DNA of 64,000 bases from Capra hircus (lineage: Eukaryota; Chordata; Mammalia; Artiodactyla; Bovidae), in contig NC_030811.1 in assembly GCF_001704415.2 (NCBI RefSeq), positions 54,177,591-54,241,590 on the forward strand, written 5' to 3'. Made by a program: the position numbers and the translations under genes. The notes beneath the pieces were generated by a model. That model was given only the letters and a program-made list of their open reading frames with translations, was not told the DNA's origin and did not search any database. Below are positions 31,688-44,047 of the stretch, piece after piece (the stretch's first letter is position 1; each line of letters starts with the position of its first letter).

Positions 31688-33474
31688 ACAGAAGCTTGTC
31701 GCTGTTCATTGTACTGTTTTGGATTTTCAGTCTTTTTTCATTTTCTGGCCTAGGAATTTGTATCTTCCTTGCTAGCTTGTTAATGTTTTTAAGATTTTTT
31801 TTTAATGCTAGATTTTTATTTATATTTTTTCTGTTAGGATTGACCTAGATACCTATTCTAATGTATTCCTGGGACATCTTTCTCTATTACTAAATTCGGT
31901 AGATTTTGCCAGGTTGCTCTCTAGGGAAATACAAGCTAAAGTAGTAATGCAGCACTTTATTCCCGTCAGATTGGCGGAAAGTAAAGTAGTAGCAACATAC
32001 CATTGCAGGTGAGAGGGGAGTAAGTGATAGTGGTGTAAATGTAAGTTGTTCTGGTCTTTTAGGCAACTTAAAATTAGCGTGGGTCAGGCAAAAACCATCA
32101 TGTCAAAGGAATAGGTTGGGGGAAGTATGTTTACAGCAAAGGAAACTGGCCACTGCTTTCATTTTTCTGTGATGAGGAATGGGAATGAATGATTGTTACT
32201 CATTTTTTATGTTTAAGCCCTGGGGAGTGGCTTTTGCTTAACTGAACAAAAAGAATAGGTGGATTTAGGGAATATTTACATAGGCTTGGAATAAATAAGT
32301 GAAAGCCCTGGTGGATTAAACTGTTGAAACTTCCTTACTAATCCACCAAAATGTATAATAGCAAAGTGAGGGAAATAAATGAAGGACTGGGGTGAATTAA
32401 AGAGGGAGCTGTAGGCCAGTGGTGTGCTGGAACCGGCTCTTCCTGGAGTGGATTGTTAAATTCAGGATTTTGGCAGCCATCGTTAAAATTACATAAACAT
32501 ACAATTAGATAAATTACATTTTGAACAAAGATAATGAATACTCAAAACTCAACACTTCCTAGTTATTTTACTATATTTTACTGTTAATGTGTTCTTGAGG
32601 TTATTGGCATCTATTTGATTGTATCTGTATGGTGGAAATACTATAAAATGATGTACTAGTGCTCATCTCGTCCCAGTTCTGTGTTCAGTGATCATCCTTT
32701 GGTGGCTTAAAATCAGACAAATCATGGAAATTAGCAAATATCGAAAGTCAGGATTTTTTTTTTGCTCTGAAGAGCAGTTGTTACGCATTCACCAGAACAC
32801 CACTGGGTATGTAGCATTTTGCTGTTTGAGATACCAATTGCTTTTCATCTCTTTAAATATACTTAGCTTTCTGAAGTTTTAGGCCTTCCAATATTATGTG
32901 TAAAGCTTTAACTGTTCTTAGGGAAATAGTTATTTTAAACGAATCTTAAAGGAAGATATGCCTTTTACTTAGCTGTAAGGTGTGTAGACTGTATCTGCAA
33001 ATTTGTTCTAGTCTTTTAAAACATTGTTATTTAAAGGTATCTTGATAAACTTTTGTTTTTCTTGTAAGTCATTAGTTTCATTTATTGAGTTCCTTGTAGC
33101 AAGAAGGAACATACTTTGTTGTTATTTTTAAAATGAGTGTGTGTGAGAGAGAGATTGAGAGATTTGAATCTCGCACCAGTGTTATTGATGAAGTTGACCA
33201 CTTAACACTGAGAAACATTATTTATCCAGTATTTTTATTTATGACTAGAGTTTGATTTTTTAAAATAAGATTAAAATAGTGTTTTAATTATTTCCTACTT
33301 GTGCATGTGGTGTCTTTATGTTCAGATACTTAGAAAATCAATGAATTGGGAAGCTCTTCATAAAACTTTTGATTAATGTTACATTGGTCTGTCATACATA
33401 TTTTCAGCACTCATAGAAATAAAATGACATTGAAATAATGTGAAAATACTATTTTAAGTTGCTTACTTATTCTG
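31688..33474. other. Intron 1, mostly unrecognised
   Basis: The stretch has a T-rich segment at 31790-31830 and a GT/GA tract at 33138-33165. About 32410-32560 ('ccagtggtgtgctggaaccggctctt') may be a DNA-transposon relic, but I cannot place it. Confidence 0.45.
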
Positions 33475-33700
33475 CAGTATAGTGGTTTACATTTTTGGAT
33501 TTATAGTTGGGCCTTTGCGACTTTGGTCAAATCAGTTAAACACCAAACCTGTATTTCCTCAAATAAGTGGTTATAATAAATAATATCTGCCTCATGTGGT
33601 TGTTTTGAAAATTAGATGAGGTAGTGTAGCATTCAGCAAATCACTTCATTTAATAGCAAAGTGCTCTGCAAGTATGAGCTAACATCCTTATTACCAAAAT
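33475..33700 (+). mobile_element. MIR SINE
   Basis: 'gcagtatagtggtttac' followed by 'ttggtcaaatcagttaaac' and 'aataatatctgcctcatgtggttgttttgaaaattag' spans almost the full MIR consensus. Confidence 0.75.
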
Positions 33701-34874
33701 CATAAGTCCTCCTATCTACAGATTGCTTTGAATGGTGGGTATGAAGCTGTAGTAAGTAAAAGATGGTATGATCTACTTTACAGAACAATAAAAGCTAATG
33801 TAACAAAGTTGTGAGTAAAATTCCATCTTTTATGGCACATTAGGTACATATAAGTAAGGTAATTGTCACCTTTCATTTGTTCAGGGTGATGGTTCGATAT
33901 GAACCATACCAGCAAATATAAAAACCATCTATTTTATTCACTTAAGTGTTAAACCACAACTTTAGTTGTGTAGATACATTCTGGATAAACTTAGATGATT
34001 TTCCTAAAATACTAGGTAGTCCAGTACTGTAGAATAAAATGTAAGGGTTCTTAGTCCCTTAGTAATTTAAGTTGCATATTGATTTGTTGACCTTAATGAA
34101 TATTACAGACTTAACCTTTGCTCTCCCTGGTCCGCTCTTTAGCTAAGGAACTCTGTCCACCTAATAAGCAAAATGGGAATAAGAAGTGGAAGGGGCACCA
34201 ACAACCCACCTCTCAATACTTGTAGAAAGTTGGCTGCTTGGCCTCATGCTTTCTGTTCATTTGTTACTTTATTCAAGGTGCCTAGAGTTGATGTTGTGTT
34301 GCCACTTTTTATTCTTAGTATTGATTGGGTTTTCCCTCTTTTTTCTACTCTGCTACCTCTATTCCTTCTGGAACCAGTAGTTTGATGGTAAGTATTTCAA
34401 TAACATTTACAAAGTTTTTGACCTTGTGAGGAATTTTTTCCCCTCACCTATGCTGGTGAAAACTTTGTAGACTCCAGATGGTCCCTGTGGTTTCCCAGGT
34501 TTCATTGTTGCCTTGTTTGTGTGTGGACTGATGGACCTCAGTTTTGAGGTACCGCTGTCCTTGCATGCTGTGTCAAATGGCATCCATCGTTTGTGTGTTT
34601 CATAGTGATATTTCTCTTGGAGCTTGCACTCTCCTTTTCCCCTTCTTTCTGCTGGTTTTTGTTGTTGTTGTTGTTGAGGGTGGGGGTGGAAGAGGGAGCT
34701 TTTGGGGTGGGAAGGAGAAAAATCTTTCTCACACCTGCACTTTATTTTTCCTATGATATTTGGAATCTTTCCAAATCTTGCCAGTTAGATACATGTAAGA
34801 TGCTTGTTCTGTACACAGTAAAAGCGTAATTACTATTGTCTTTGGGCAGACTTATAGATTGAGTGATAGTGAAG
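33701..34874. other. Intron 1, nothing recognised
   Basis: A (TTG)n tract lies at 34654-34676 and is followed by a G-rich stretch. Short frames near 34173-34380 and 34538-34829 overlap on both strands and look like chance. Confidence 0.5.
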
Positions 34875-35462
34875 TTGGTTTATTTTTTGGGGCTCCAAAA
34901 TCACTGCAGATGGTGACTGCAGCCATGAAATTAAAAGACGCTTACTCCTTGGAAGAAAAGTTATGACCAACCTAGAGAGCATATTCAAAAGCAGAGACAT
35001 TACTTTGCTGACTAAGGTCCGTCTAGTCAAGGCTATGGTTTTTCCAGTGGTCATGTATGGATGTGAGAGTTGGACTGTGAAGAAAGCTGAGCACCGAAAA
35101 ATTGATGCTTTTGAACTGTGGTGTTGGAGAAGACTCTTGAAAGTCCCTTGGACTGCAAGGAGATCCAACCAGTCCATTCTGAAGGAGATCAGCCCTGGGA
35201 TTTCTTTGGAAGGAATGATACTGAAGCTGAAACTCCAGTACTTTGGCCACCTCATGCGAAGAGTTGACTCATTGGAAAAGACTCTGATGCTGGGAGGGAT
35301 CGGGGGCAGAAGGAGAAGGGGACGGCAGAGGATGAAATGGCTGGATGGCATCACGGACTCGATGGACGTGAGTCTGAGTGAACTCAGGGAGTTGGTGATG
35401 GACAGGGAGGCCTGGTGTGCTGCGATTTATGGGGTCACAAAGAGTCGGACACAACTGAACTA
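34875..35462 (+). mobile_element. BovB (RTE) LINE 3' fragment, single open frame
   Basis: This is a 5'-truncated BovB. The frame from 34963 to 35463 (166 aa) is uninterrupted to the usual terminal residues. It includes '[16 protein letters not shown]', '[19 protein letters not shown]' and '[14 protein letters not shown]'. The intact C-terminal frame suggests a relatively young insertion. The reverse transcriptase and endonuclease are missing, so it cannot move on its own. Confidence 0.95.
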
Positions 35463-36729
35463 AACTGGAGTTGATTAAGTGATACTGGTTTCATCCACTG
35501 ATTCTTCAGTGTTAAATTCGCAATTAGGTTTTGTGTTGATGTTATTTCTCAATTCAAATTTCAAGATATTTGAGCCATTTCAGTATTTTTTTAAAGGTAT
35601 AAATTTTTTTTTAGAATTTATCATAGCAATATCTATTTGTTATGCTGTTCCCTCAAAGCTTTGTATTGTAGTGGTAAATTACCATTGCATATACCACCAA
35701 GGCTAATATTTATTTTTTGAACTTATAAAATATAATGTAATTGACTAAAAGGATGAGGCTAGATTTAGAACACTGAGATTCAAATAGCAAACTCTGGGAA
35801 GTCGCTTTCATAAAATCCTATCATCAAAGAAAATATCTTTAAAAATTTGTTGTAAGTAAGAAAGATGCATAAGATAGAATAATTCACATTTACAGAATGA
35901 GTACCAATGCAACTGCCATTAATATGCAGACTAGAACATCGCCAGTACTCCAGAAACCTGCCTTCCTGATTATGGACCCTCTTCTTTCACTTAGAATGAT
36001 AATTTTTTAAATCACCATTTCCTTGCTTTTGTTTATCATTTATATATGCCATCTGAAGAATGCCTTTAATTTTTCTGGCTTGATATTAAGCAGAATCATA
36101 TTTTTATTTTTGGATCTTTCTTCTTTTCCTCAGTTTTTTGGTAAAGGTTCATTTAATTTTGTGTGCAGCATGCAGAGGGAAAAATAATTTCCTCTACAGT
36201 TCTGAGATTTTAGCTGAAACTCTGGTAATAAAAAACAGATTAACATGAGAAAAATAAGCTTATTAACATGTGTGATTTATGTATACATGGAAGAAGCCCA
36301 GAGAAAAATGAGTAACTCTCCAAGATGGCTTAGAATTCAGGCTTAAATATCATCTTAACAGGGAAAGGGAGAGGGGGATATAGGTCCCTCAGGGGAGAGA
36401 AATGATCTTTAGGAAGAGTGAATGGACTTTCATAAGAGCAGATGGGAGGTGTGATAGTTGGTGACAAAGCTTGTCTGGCTGTGGTGTCAACTTCTAGTCT
36501 CCTCTTCTGTGGTAAGAGTCAGTTTTCCTGGTTGACGGCATTCCTGGGGCAGGGAGGAAGGAACTCCCCAGCTGAGCTCCTTCTTGAGCGTATCTCTTTG
36601 GGCAGATGACAGGAGTTCGGAGGGAGCTGCTCTGTGGGTTAGCTGTCTTTTCCAGTGCCTACAGCTCAAAATAATCTGTATACCAAAGTGACATATTTTA
36701 GGGTGGTGTACTCTGTCCTTCAGTAGCTG
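35463..36729. other. Intron 1, mostly unrecognised
   Basis: Parts near 36230-36480 may be old LINE sequence, but I cannot assign them. The 105-aa minus frame at 36487-36804 has no recognisable domain. Confidence 0.4.
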
Positions 36730-37600
36730 GTTAATCTCATCATTCCTTTCTCTGAATATACCGCAGTTTATTTTACCATTCCTTTGTTGGACGTTTGTTT
36801 CCACTTCAGTGTTAGAAGTACCGCTGCCGTGAATATTTTGTTAACATGCATTGTGGTGCACATGTGCACAAGTTTCTTTAGGACACTGTTAATTCAAAGT
36901 GTGGTCCTTTGACCGGCAGCATTGGTGTTATCATCTGTGAGCTTATCACAAATGCAAGTTGATGGGTCACACACTCACCTGCTGCATGAAAAACTCTGGT
37001 GTCCCGCAGACTGAAACAGACTCTCCAGGGGAATCTTAAGCACATTAAAGCTTGAGAATCACTGTTCTGAGATTTATACCTTGGTGTGGGTTGAGGAATT
37101 ATAGGCTGTGCATACCTTCAGCTTTATTTCACAGTTTTCCAGTATAGTTGTATCAGTTTACACTTAGGCTGGTGGTGTTTCAGGACTTTGTTGTTGCTCT
37201 GTAAAAATGTTGTCAAAAGTTTTAGGGTTTTGTTTTCTTTTACATGTCAGTATTTTCTGAGCTCACTTTTAATTGCAGTCGAATTTTGTCTTTTCAGATC
37301 TATTGGAAAAATTGACTTAGATTTACTGAAGACTTTCTAAAAGTATTACTGAAAAGTTTTCAAACATTCTGAGAAATAGAAATAGTGCAGTGAACTAATA
37401 AACTGCATCCCCATTTACCAGTTAATTATTTTTTCCATATTTGGTTTTATCTCTTTTCTTTGAAATGTTTTAAGCCAGATCCCAGATATTCTTGTCATTT
37501 CACCCCATATTCTCAAATGTGCATATTTGAAATAATACTGTTTCTTTATATGATGAGAATATGTTTAGAACACCTTTTTGTTTTAAAAAGTTAGACATCA
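36730..37600. mobile_element. Old L1 debris around a MER5 MITE
   Basis: 36730-36884 and 37080-37320 resemble reverse-complement L1 3' sequence. 37340-37600 ('gttttaagccagatcccagatattcttgtcatttc') resembles an L1M 3' end in the other orientation. Confidence 0.5.
36885..37072. mobile_element. MER5-type hAT MITE
   Basis: The left end 'caaagtgtggtcctttgaccggcagc' and right end 'attaaagcttgagaatcactg' are typical MER5 termini. Confidence 0.75.
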
Positions 37601-37649
37601 TCATATTAAAAGCATGTACAAATTCTAAAGTAATGACACAGCACAGTTT

Positions 37650-38976
37650 TTATTTTACAATACTGTATTGGTTTTGCCATATATCAACATGAATCCGCCA
37701 CGGGTGTACATGAGTTCCTAATCCTGAACCCCCCTCCTACCTCCCTCCCCATACCATCTCTCCGGGTCAATCCAGTGCACCAGCCCCAAGCATCGTGTAT
37801 CCTGCATCGAACCTGGACTGGCGATTCATTTCTTATATGATATTATACATGTTTCAATGCCATTTTCCCAAACCATCCCACCCTCTCCCTCTCCCACAGA
37901 GTCCAAAAGTCTATTCTATACATCTGTGTCTCTTTTGCTGTCTCGCATACAGGATTATCGTTACTATCTTTCTAAATTCCATATATATGTGTTAGTATAC
38001 TGTATTGGTGTTTTTCTTTCTGGCTTACTTCACTCTGTATAATAGGCTCCAGTTTCATCCACCTCATTAGAACTGATTCAAATGTATTCTTTTTAATGGC
38101 TGAGTAATACTCCATTGTGTATATGTACCACAGCTTTCTTATCCATTCCTCTGCTGATGGACATCTAGGTTGCTTCCATGTCCTGGCTATTATAAACAGT
38201 GCTGTGATGAACTTTGGGGTACACGTGTCTCTTTCAATTCTGGTTTCCTTGGTGTGTTTGCCCAGCACTGAGATTGCTGGGCTGGAGAAGGCAATGGCAT
38301 CCCACTCCAGTACTCTTGCCTGGAAAATCCTATGGATGGAGGAGCCCGGTAGGCTGCAGTCCATGGGGTTGCTAAGAGTCGGATACAACTGAGTGACTTT
38401 CACTTTTCACTTTCATGCATTGGAGAAGGAAATGGCAACCCACTCCAGTGTTCTTGCCTGGAGAATCCCAGGGACAGGGGAGCCTGGTGGGCTGCTATCT
38501 ATGGGGTCGCACAGAGTCGGACACGACTGAAGTGACTTAGCAAGGCGGTTCTATTTTCAGTTTTTTAACAGTCCACACTGTTCTCCATAGTGGCTGTACT
38601 AGTTTGCATTCCCACCAACAGTGTAAGAGGGTTCCCTTTTCTCCACACCCTCTCCAGCATTTATTGCTTGTAGACTTGGATCGCAGCCATTCTGACTGTG
38701 AAATGGTACCTCATTGTGGTCTTGATTTGCATTTCTCTGATAATGAGTGATGTTGAGCATCTTTTCATGTGTTTGTTAGCCATTCGTATGTCTTCTTTGG
38801 AGAAATGTCTGTTTAGTTCTTTGGCCCATTTTTTGATTGGGTTGTTTATTTTTCTGGAATTGAGCTGCATTGCTTGTATATTTTTGAGATTAGTTGTTAG
38901 TCAGTTGCTTCATTTGCTATTATTTTCTCCCATTCCGAAGGCTGTCTTTTCACCTTGCTTATAGTTTCCTTTGTTG
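37650..38976 (-). mobile_element. Ruminant L1, 5'-truncated, with long target duplication and nested BOV-A2
   Basis: The 3' end is at the left ('tttttattttacaatactg', the reversed poly-A tail). It is followed by clean L1 3' sequence: 'ttgccatatatcaacatgaatccgcc', 'aatactccattgtgtatatg', 'ttcattcccaccaacagtg'-type, 'cttctttggagaaatgtctg'. Flanking direct repeats begin 'taaagtaatgacacagcac' at 37626 and 38977 and extend over 20 bp. The BOV-A2 at 38282-38541 split it later. Confidence 0.95.
38282..38541 (+). mobile_element. BOV-A2 SINE nested in L1
   Basis: The two-monomer SINE 'ggagaaggcaatggcatcccac..gacacgactgaagtgacttagca' interrupts the L1 between its 'gagattgctggg' and 'ggcggttctattttcag' segments. 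Confidence 0.95.
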
Positions 38977-39231
38977 TAAAGTAATGACACAGCACAGTTT
39001 TTAAACATTTGGGACATTATGAGTGAGAGATTTTGACATTCAACATTCAAACATTCTCTGCACTCTTCTAATGTATTCAGTTAGATAATTATACTGAATA
39101 TTGTCTCTTCTACCAATAGAGTCAGAAATTTAGCCTTCTTAAAATGATTAACTAAGTTTTACTTTTGGTATAATTTTTTTTTTGAGTGCTTAGAAATTTA
39201 TCACTTCTTTATCTCTTTATGACTTACTTAA

Positions 39232-39555
39232 TGACTTACTCCAGGGATCAGCAAACTTTCAGTGAAGGGCCAGATAGTAAATAATTTAGGCCTGGCAGGC
39301 CATTGATCTCTGTTCCTTCTTGTGTAGTATGAAGCCAGCCATGGAAAATATGTAAGTGCATGTACATGACTCTGTGTTGCAACAGAACTATTAGTGGACA
39401 CGGAAGAACTTTGAATTTTGTATAATTTCCATGTATCACAAAAAATTCTTCTGGTTTCTTTCCCCAGGCATTTAAAAATGTAAAATTATTTTTGATTCAA
39501 GGGCTGTGCAAAGGCAGACTGCATTTAGCTCAAAGGTTCAGTTTGCCAGTTACCC
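39232..39555. mobile_element. hAT-type nonautonomous DNA transposon
   Basis: The left end 'ccagggatcagcaaactttcagtgaagggccagatagtaaat' is a widespread mammalian Charlie-group MER element. The right end 'caaaggttcagtttgcca' is the diverged inverted repeat. I do not commit to the exact MER name. Confidence 0.7.
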
Positions 39556-39960
39556 CAGATGCAGGTTCTTCACAAGAAAGTTTTAAGATAAACAGTAAAT
39601 AGGCTGTAAGATGTCAATTCCTTTTAGTCCTAAGGATTTATAAATCCTTCAGTATGTAATGCTGTTATTTGATCCCTCCATTTGTAGGTTGAGGGTCCCC
39701 AAGAGACAAGAATACACATAGAAACAAGGATCTCCCAGCAAACTCTCTATAGCTGGGGAAATATTTAACGTAGAGTGAATTCCCTGAAGAACTGAATCTT
39801 TAAGGAGGTAAGTAGTTTCCAGAGGTCAGCCCCTATGGGAAAGAAAGTCAGTAACTTTGACTAATTGCAGATGTGTTAAGAAAGTGGAGTTGGGTTATAT
39901 TCTAGTAGTGAGGAATCTGATTTGTATGTGGAAGTTGGCATTTCTTTTAGGCCTTGCTCT
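39556..39960. other. Intron 1, nothing recognised
   Basis: No gene or repeat family is recognised. Confidence 0.45.
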
Positions 39961-40893
39961 ACTCAGTTCAGTTCAGTTGCTCAGTCATGTCTGACCCTTT
40001 GTGACCTCATGGACTGCAGCACGCCAGGCCTCCCTGTCCATCACTGACTCTGAGTTTACTCAGACTCATATCCATTGAGTCAGTGATACCATCCAACCAT
40101 CTCATCCTCTGTAGTCCCCTTTTCCTCCCACCTTCAATCTTTCCCAGCATCAGGGTTTTTTCCAAGGAGTCAATTCTTGGCATCAGGTGGCCAAAGTAAT
40201 GGAGTTTCAGCTTCAGCATCAGTCCTTCCAATGAATATTCAGGACTGATTTCCTTTAGGATGGACTGGTTGGATTTCCTTGCATTCCAAGGGACTCTAAA
40301 GAGTCTTCTCCAACACCTCGGTTCAAAAGCATCAATTCTTCTGTGCTCAGCTTTCTCTGTAGTCCAACTCTCACATCCATACATGACCACTGGAAAAACC
40401 ATAGCTTTGACTAGACGGACCTTTGTCAACAAAGTAATGTCTCTGCTTTTTAATAAGCTGTCTAGGTCGGTCATAACTTTTCCTCCAAGGAGCAAGCGTC
40501 TTTTAATTTCATGGCTGCAGTCACCATCTGCAGTGGTTTTGGAGCCCCCCAAAATAAAGTCTGTCACTATTTCCATTGTTTCCCCATCTATTTGCCATGA
40601 AGTGATGGGACCAGATGCCATGATCTTCGTTTTCTGAATGTTGAGTTTTAAGCCAACTTTTTCACTCTCCTCTTTCACTTTCATCAAGAGGCTCTTTAGT
40701 TCTGCACTTTGTGCCATAAGGGTGGTATCATCTGCATATCTGAGGTTATTGGTATTTCTCCTGGCAATCTTGATTCCAGCTTGTGCTTCATCCAGCCCAG
40801 TGTTTCTCATGATGATCTCTGCATATAAGTGAAATAAGCAGGGTGACAGTATATACCCTTGGTGTACTCCTTTCCCGATTTGGAACCAGGTCT
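39961..40893 (-). mobile_element. BovB (RTE) LINE fragment with long open frame
   Basis: The minus frame from 40810 to 40007 (267 aa) is uninterrupted from just inside the reverse transcriptase ('NTNNLRYADDTTLMAQS', YADD intact) to near the element end. Further upstream RT sequence continues to about 40893 in another frame. The C-terminal '[11 protein letters not shown]' block is shortened to 'LSKLRVSDGQGG', indicating a small deletion. This is the longest BovB frame in the window, but it lacks the endonuclease and most of the RT. Confidence 0.95.
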
Positions 40894-41106
40894 ACCAGCT
40901 CTACTACGAATACCATATACTAGTGATTTCACATCTCCTGCTAAACTTATATAAACTCTTATAGAACCAGCCTTTTATTTCTAAGCCACATTTGATATGG
41001 TAAACCATGAGAATTAAATTATGTATATATGATATTAGGAAACACTGCCAACATTGAGTCAGATTATTTGAGTACAAATATAGTGGGCAGAGTTTTACCT
41101 AATTCG
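40894..41106. other. Intron 1, nothing recognised
   Basis: Short unique-looking stretch. Confidence 0.45.
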
Positions 41107-41127
41107 GTGTGTGTGTGTGTGTGTGTG

Positions 41128-41162
<35 letters not shown>

Positions 41163-41192
41163 GTCTGTGTGTGTCTGTGTGTGTCTGTGTGG
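41107..41192 (+). repeat. (GT)12(CTGT)n compound microsatellite
   Basis: A GT run (41107-41130), a CTGT tetranucleotide run (41131-41160), then mixed GTGTCTGT units to 41192. It is likely highly variable between individuals. Confidence 0.97.
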
Positions 41193-41285
41193 CTTGTGGA
41201 ATCTCAGTTCCCTAACCAGGATTGAACCAAAGCCATGGCAGTGAAAGCCTGGAATCGTCACGAGTAGGCCACCAGAGAATTCCTG
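41193..41285 (-). mobile_element. CHR-type SINE fragment
   Basis: 'cttgtggaatctcagttccctaaccaggattgaacc' through 'ccaccagagaattcct' is the diverged reverse-complement SINE head. Confidence 0.7.
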
Positions 41286-42816
41286 ATACTAAACTGTTAT
41301 GTATGTTTAGCTTTCATAATTAACTCTTTGTTGTGGTGGACGTAAAAAAATTGACAGTAACTGAAAATACTTTTAGTCAAACATACAAGATTTTAAAACC
41401 CCCGTTGCCAAAAGAGCATTTTTTAAAATCCTATCAAATTTTGTTAGGTATATTCTGTATTTGATTGTGTATCTAAAAACAGTTATTTGGTAAAGAATTT
41501 AGTGTTTGTGATAGACGTTAAATTTTCACACACTGGTGAATTGAATTATTTATTGTCTATAAGAAATCTCTAAACATCAAAGCCATAGTGTTTTTTACAG
41601 AAAACAAAATATTTAAGATTTTAAAGTATCAGGTTTCTATTTAACTTGTAAGTTTCGTTTTAATTATTTTTATCTCCTCATATTTCAAGTTAGTACATTA
41701 GTACTAATGTACTACATGGGCAAAAGTGAATTTACTCATTCAGGTGTAAGCTATAACTAGAATGGCACAAATAAAATTTAAATCTAATTCTAGAAGCTTA
41801 ATAAATGTGAATATTTTGTATGCTTTGTCCCTGTATAATGTTTGGCCTAGTATTTTTTCTTTCAATGTATATTTTTTTGCATTTCCAATTAAAACCTTCT
41901 TTAATTCTGTACAGGGTATAGTGAGAAGAGAAATATGAGTGTAGAAGAGAGGATATACTTTTGTTCTTGGCTGTATCTTCCTGTTTTCTTACCTGTGTTC
42001 TAACAGCTCTGCTTTAGCCATTGCGCCAGGTACTTGTACTTTCTCTTGCTCTTTCCGCCTTCCTGGTTGGATATTAGCTTTTCTTCTTTCGCTTCTTCAA
42101 GTCTCTAATTCCATGAGAGTGAATGGAATCATTAAAGGTTTTAAAATTTGATCAGCATGATTGATAAAAGATTATCCCCCTTAGAGATAAAGTGCACACT
42201 AAACATTTTAGGATTTTATTAAAAAGTAAGTTCTCTAAGAATGTAATGTGCTTGTCATTCCCTGATCTTTTTTGAAAAACATACTTTTTTGGGTCGATGA
42301 GGGAGAATTGATACTGTGATTTTCAGAAGAATAGGTACCTCATTCTGTCTGCTTCTCCTCATGTTTCTGTGGCTGAGTGGAACATTAAACCATTTAAATG
42401 TGTTTTTGTGTGTGTGTGTGTGTGTGAAACAACAACAGACAGGCACCAGCTATTGTTCACCAAATAACTATTGTATAGTTATTCCATGAACTATTGTTCA
42501 TTCAGTCTTCTCCTACTTTCTAGAAAATTGTGTCACATATTTTGTGGTCTTTAATTTAGGTTTAATTCTGACAGTTGACAGCATGATAAAACATCAGTGG
42601 TGTGTAGTGTGAGAGGCAGACAGGCAGACAGAGGTGGGGGGAGGGGAGAGAAAGAGACATAAATGAGCCATGCTTTAAAAATGTCATCTAGCTAGCTCTT
42701 CAGAGCTGCTATTGTTAACTCGAGCACTAAGGAGAGAATTGTGGAGAGAGAAAAAAAACTCCATACTTTATCACATTTGGGCACGAGGAAGGGTATATTA
42801 GAGGGAGTACATCACT
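41286..42816. other. Intron 1, largely unique
   Basis: The stretch contains a perfect 24-bp palindrome (41691-41714), a (TG)n tract (42403-42426) and a purine-rich segment (42610-42660). No gene is present. Confidence 0.5.
41691..41714. repeat. Perfect 24-bp palindrome
   Basis: The 12-base half-site tagtacattagt is followed immediately by its exact reverse complement, with no spacer. Confidence 0.97.
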
Positions 42817-42905
42817 GTTCATTCATTCAATAAATATTTGAATGTCTACTTTACTTTGCCTTGGTGTGCTGGGAAGTAGATACCCTGATATGAAACACGA
42901 AGAAG
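42817..42905 (-). mobile_element. L2 LINE fragment
   Basis: 'ttcattcattcaataaatatttgaatgtctac' is the reverse L2 tail. Confidence 0.65.
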
Positions 42906-43697
42906 ATATATTTTAGTCAGCTAAATATTTTGTATATTTTACATTTGTACTTGAAAGTTCTAAAGACATTTGACTTTAAGACTCTAATATGATTAGCTGC
43001 CTTGTAGTTCCTGAAAAAAATTTTAAGTCTAATGAAGTGTGGTTACTATACTAGTAGTAATTTTGTTCTCATTTACATTTTGAAAAGACTTCAGGAGCTT
43101 TAGTAAAATTGAACTGGACCTTTAGCAAATTGTTTTTGGAATAGCTAATAAGACAGCAAATATAAATATGATAGGGACAATACATGTGTCTTACAGAACC
43201 TGAAATGAAACAGGTGATAAACAGTTATAAGCCTTATGGGCTATATCCAGGTTGATACTTTGTTTCTACAGCTTTGGTCATATGATTTCTGCACTTCCAA
43301 GGGAATTGAAAACATGTCTGTTTACAAACAAATATTTTGGAACATTGAGCTTATTGAGAATTTCAGTTGTGTAAGTTTTTCATAGTATTTTGCTTTAAGC
43401 CAACAAGTGTGAAAAGTTAACTGTTGTGGTTAGAGTTCATTGTAATAATTCTGAAGGCTATTGTGTAAAAACTTCCCCTTGATTTGATTTCTTTGTTAAT
43501 CTAGAGCCATGACAAAACTAACACTTAGCTTTATGTTGTTACATATGAACCGGTAGACTAGTGGGCATTATTATGTGGCTGTACCGTGTGTCTTGGATGA
43601 GAAACTGGCTCAAAGATACTTTTCTCCATCTGGTATGTGAATTCCCAAAGTAAATGCCCTCCCTCTCCTCCTCCCTCAACTGAGAGAACATCCCAGA
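42906..43697. other. Intron 1, nothing recognised
   Basis: No repeat family or gene is recognised. Confidence 0.5.
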
Positions 43698-43706
43698 GCA
43701 GAGGTT

Positions 43707-43974
43707 GCTGCTGCTAAGTCGCGTCAATCGTGTCCGACTCTGTCTGACCCCATAGACGGCAGCCCACCAGGCTCCCCCATCCCTGGGATTCTCCAGGCAA
43801 GAACACTGGAGTGGGTTGCCATTTCCTTCTCCAATGCATGAAAGTGAAAAGTGAAAGGGAAGTTTCTTAGTCATGTCTGACTCAGCGACCCCATGGACTG
43901 CAGCCTACCAGGCTCCTCCGTCCATGGGATTTTCCAGGCAAGAGTACTGGAGTGGGGTGCCATTGCCTTCTCTG
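43707..43974 (-). mobile_element. BOV-A2 SINE, antisense, 9-bp target duplication
   Basis: It starts 'gctgctgctaagtcgcgtcaatcg' and ends 'gtgccattgccttctctg'. The exact flanks gcagaggtt lie at 43698-43706 and 43975-43983. Confidence 0.95.
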
Positions 43975-44047
43975 GCAGAGGTTACTGTCTTTTGTATAAA
44001 AATGAATTAACTGTGACTGTTGTTGAAGTTCAGTTTCAAAAATGCCT

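Noticed and set aside
34963..35463. 166-aa intact frame as a host gene
   Set aside because: The residues are the C-terminal end of BovB, repeated almost identically at 58361-58961 and 40810-40007.
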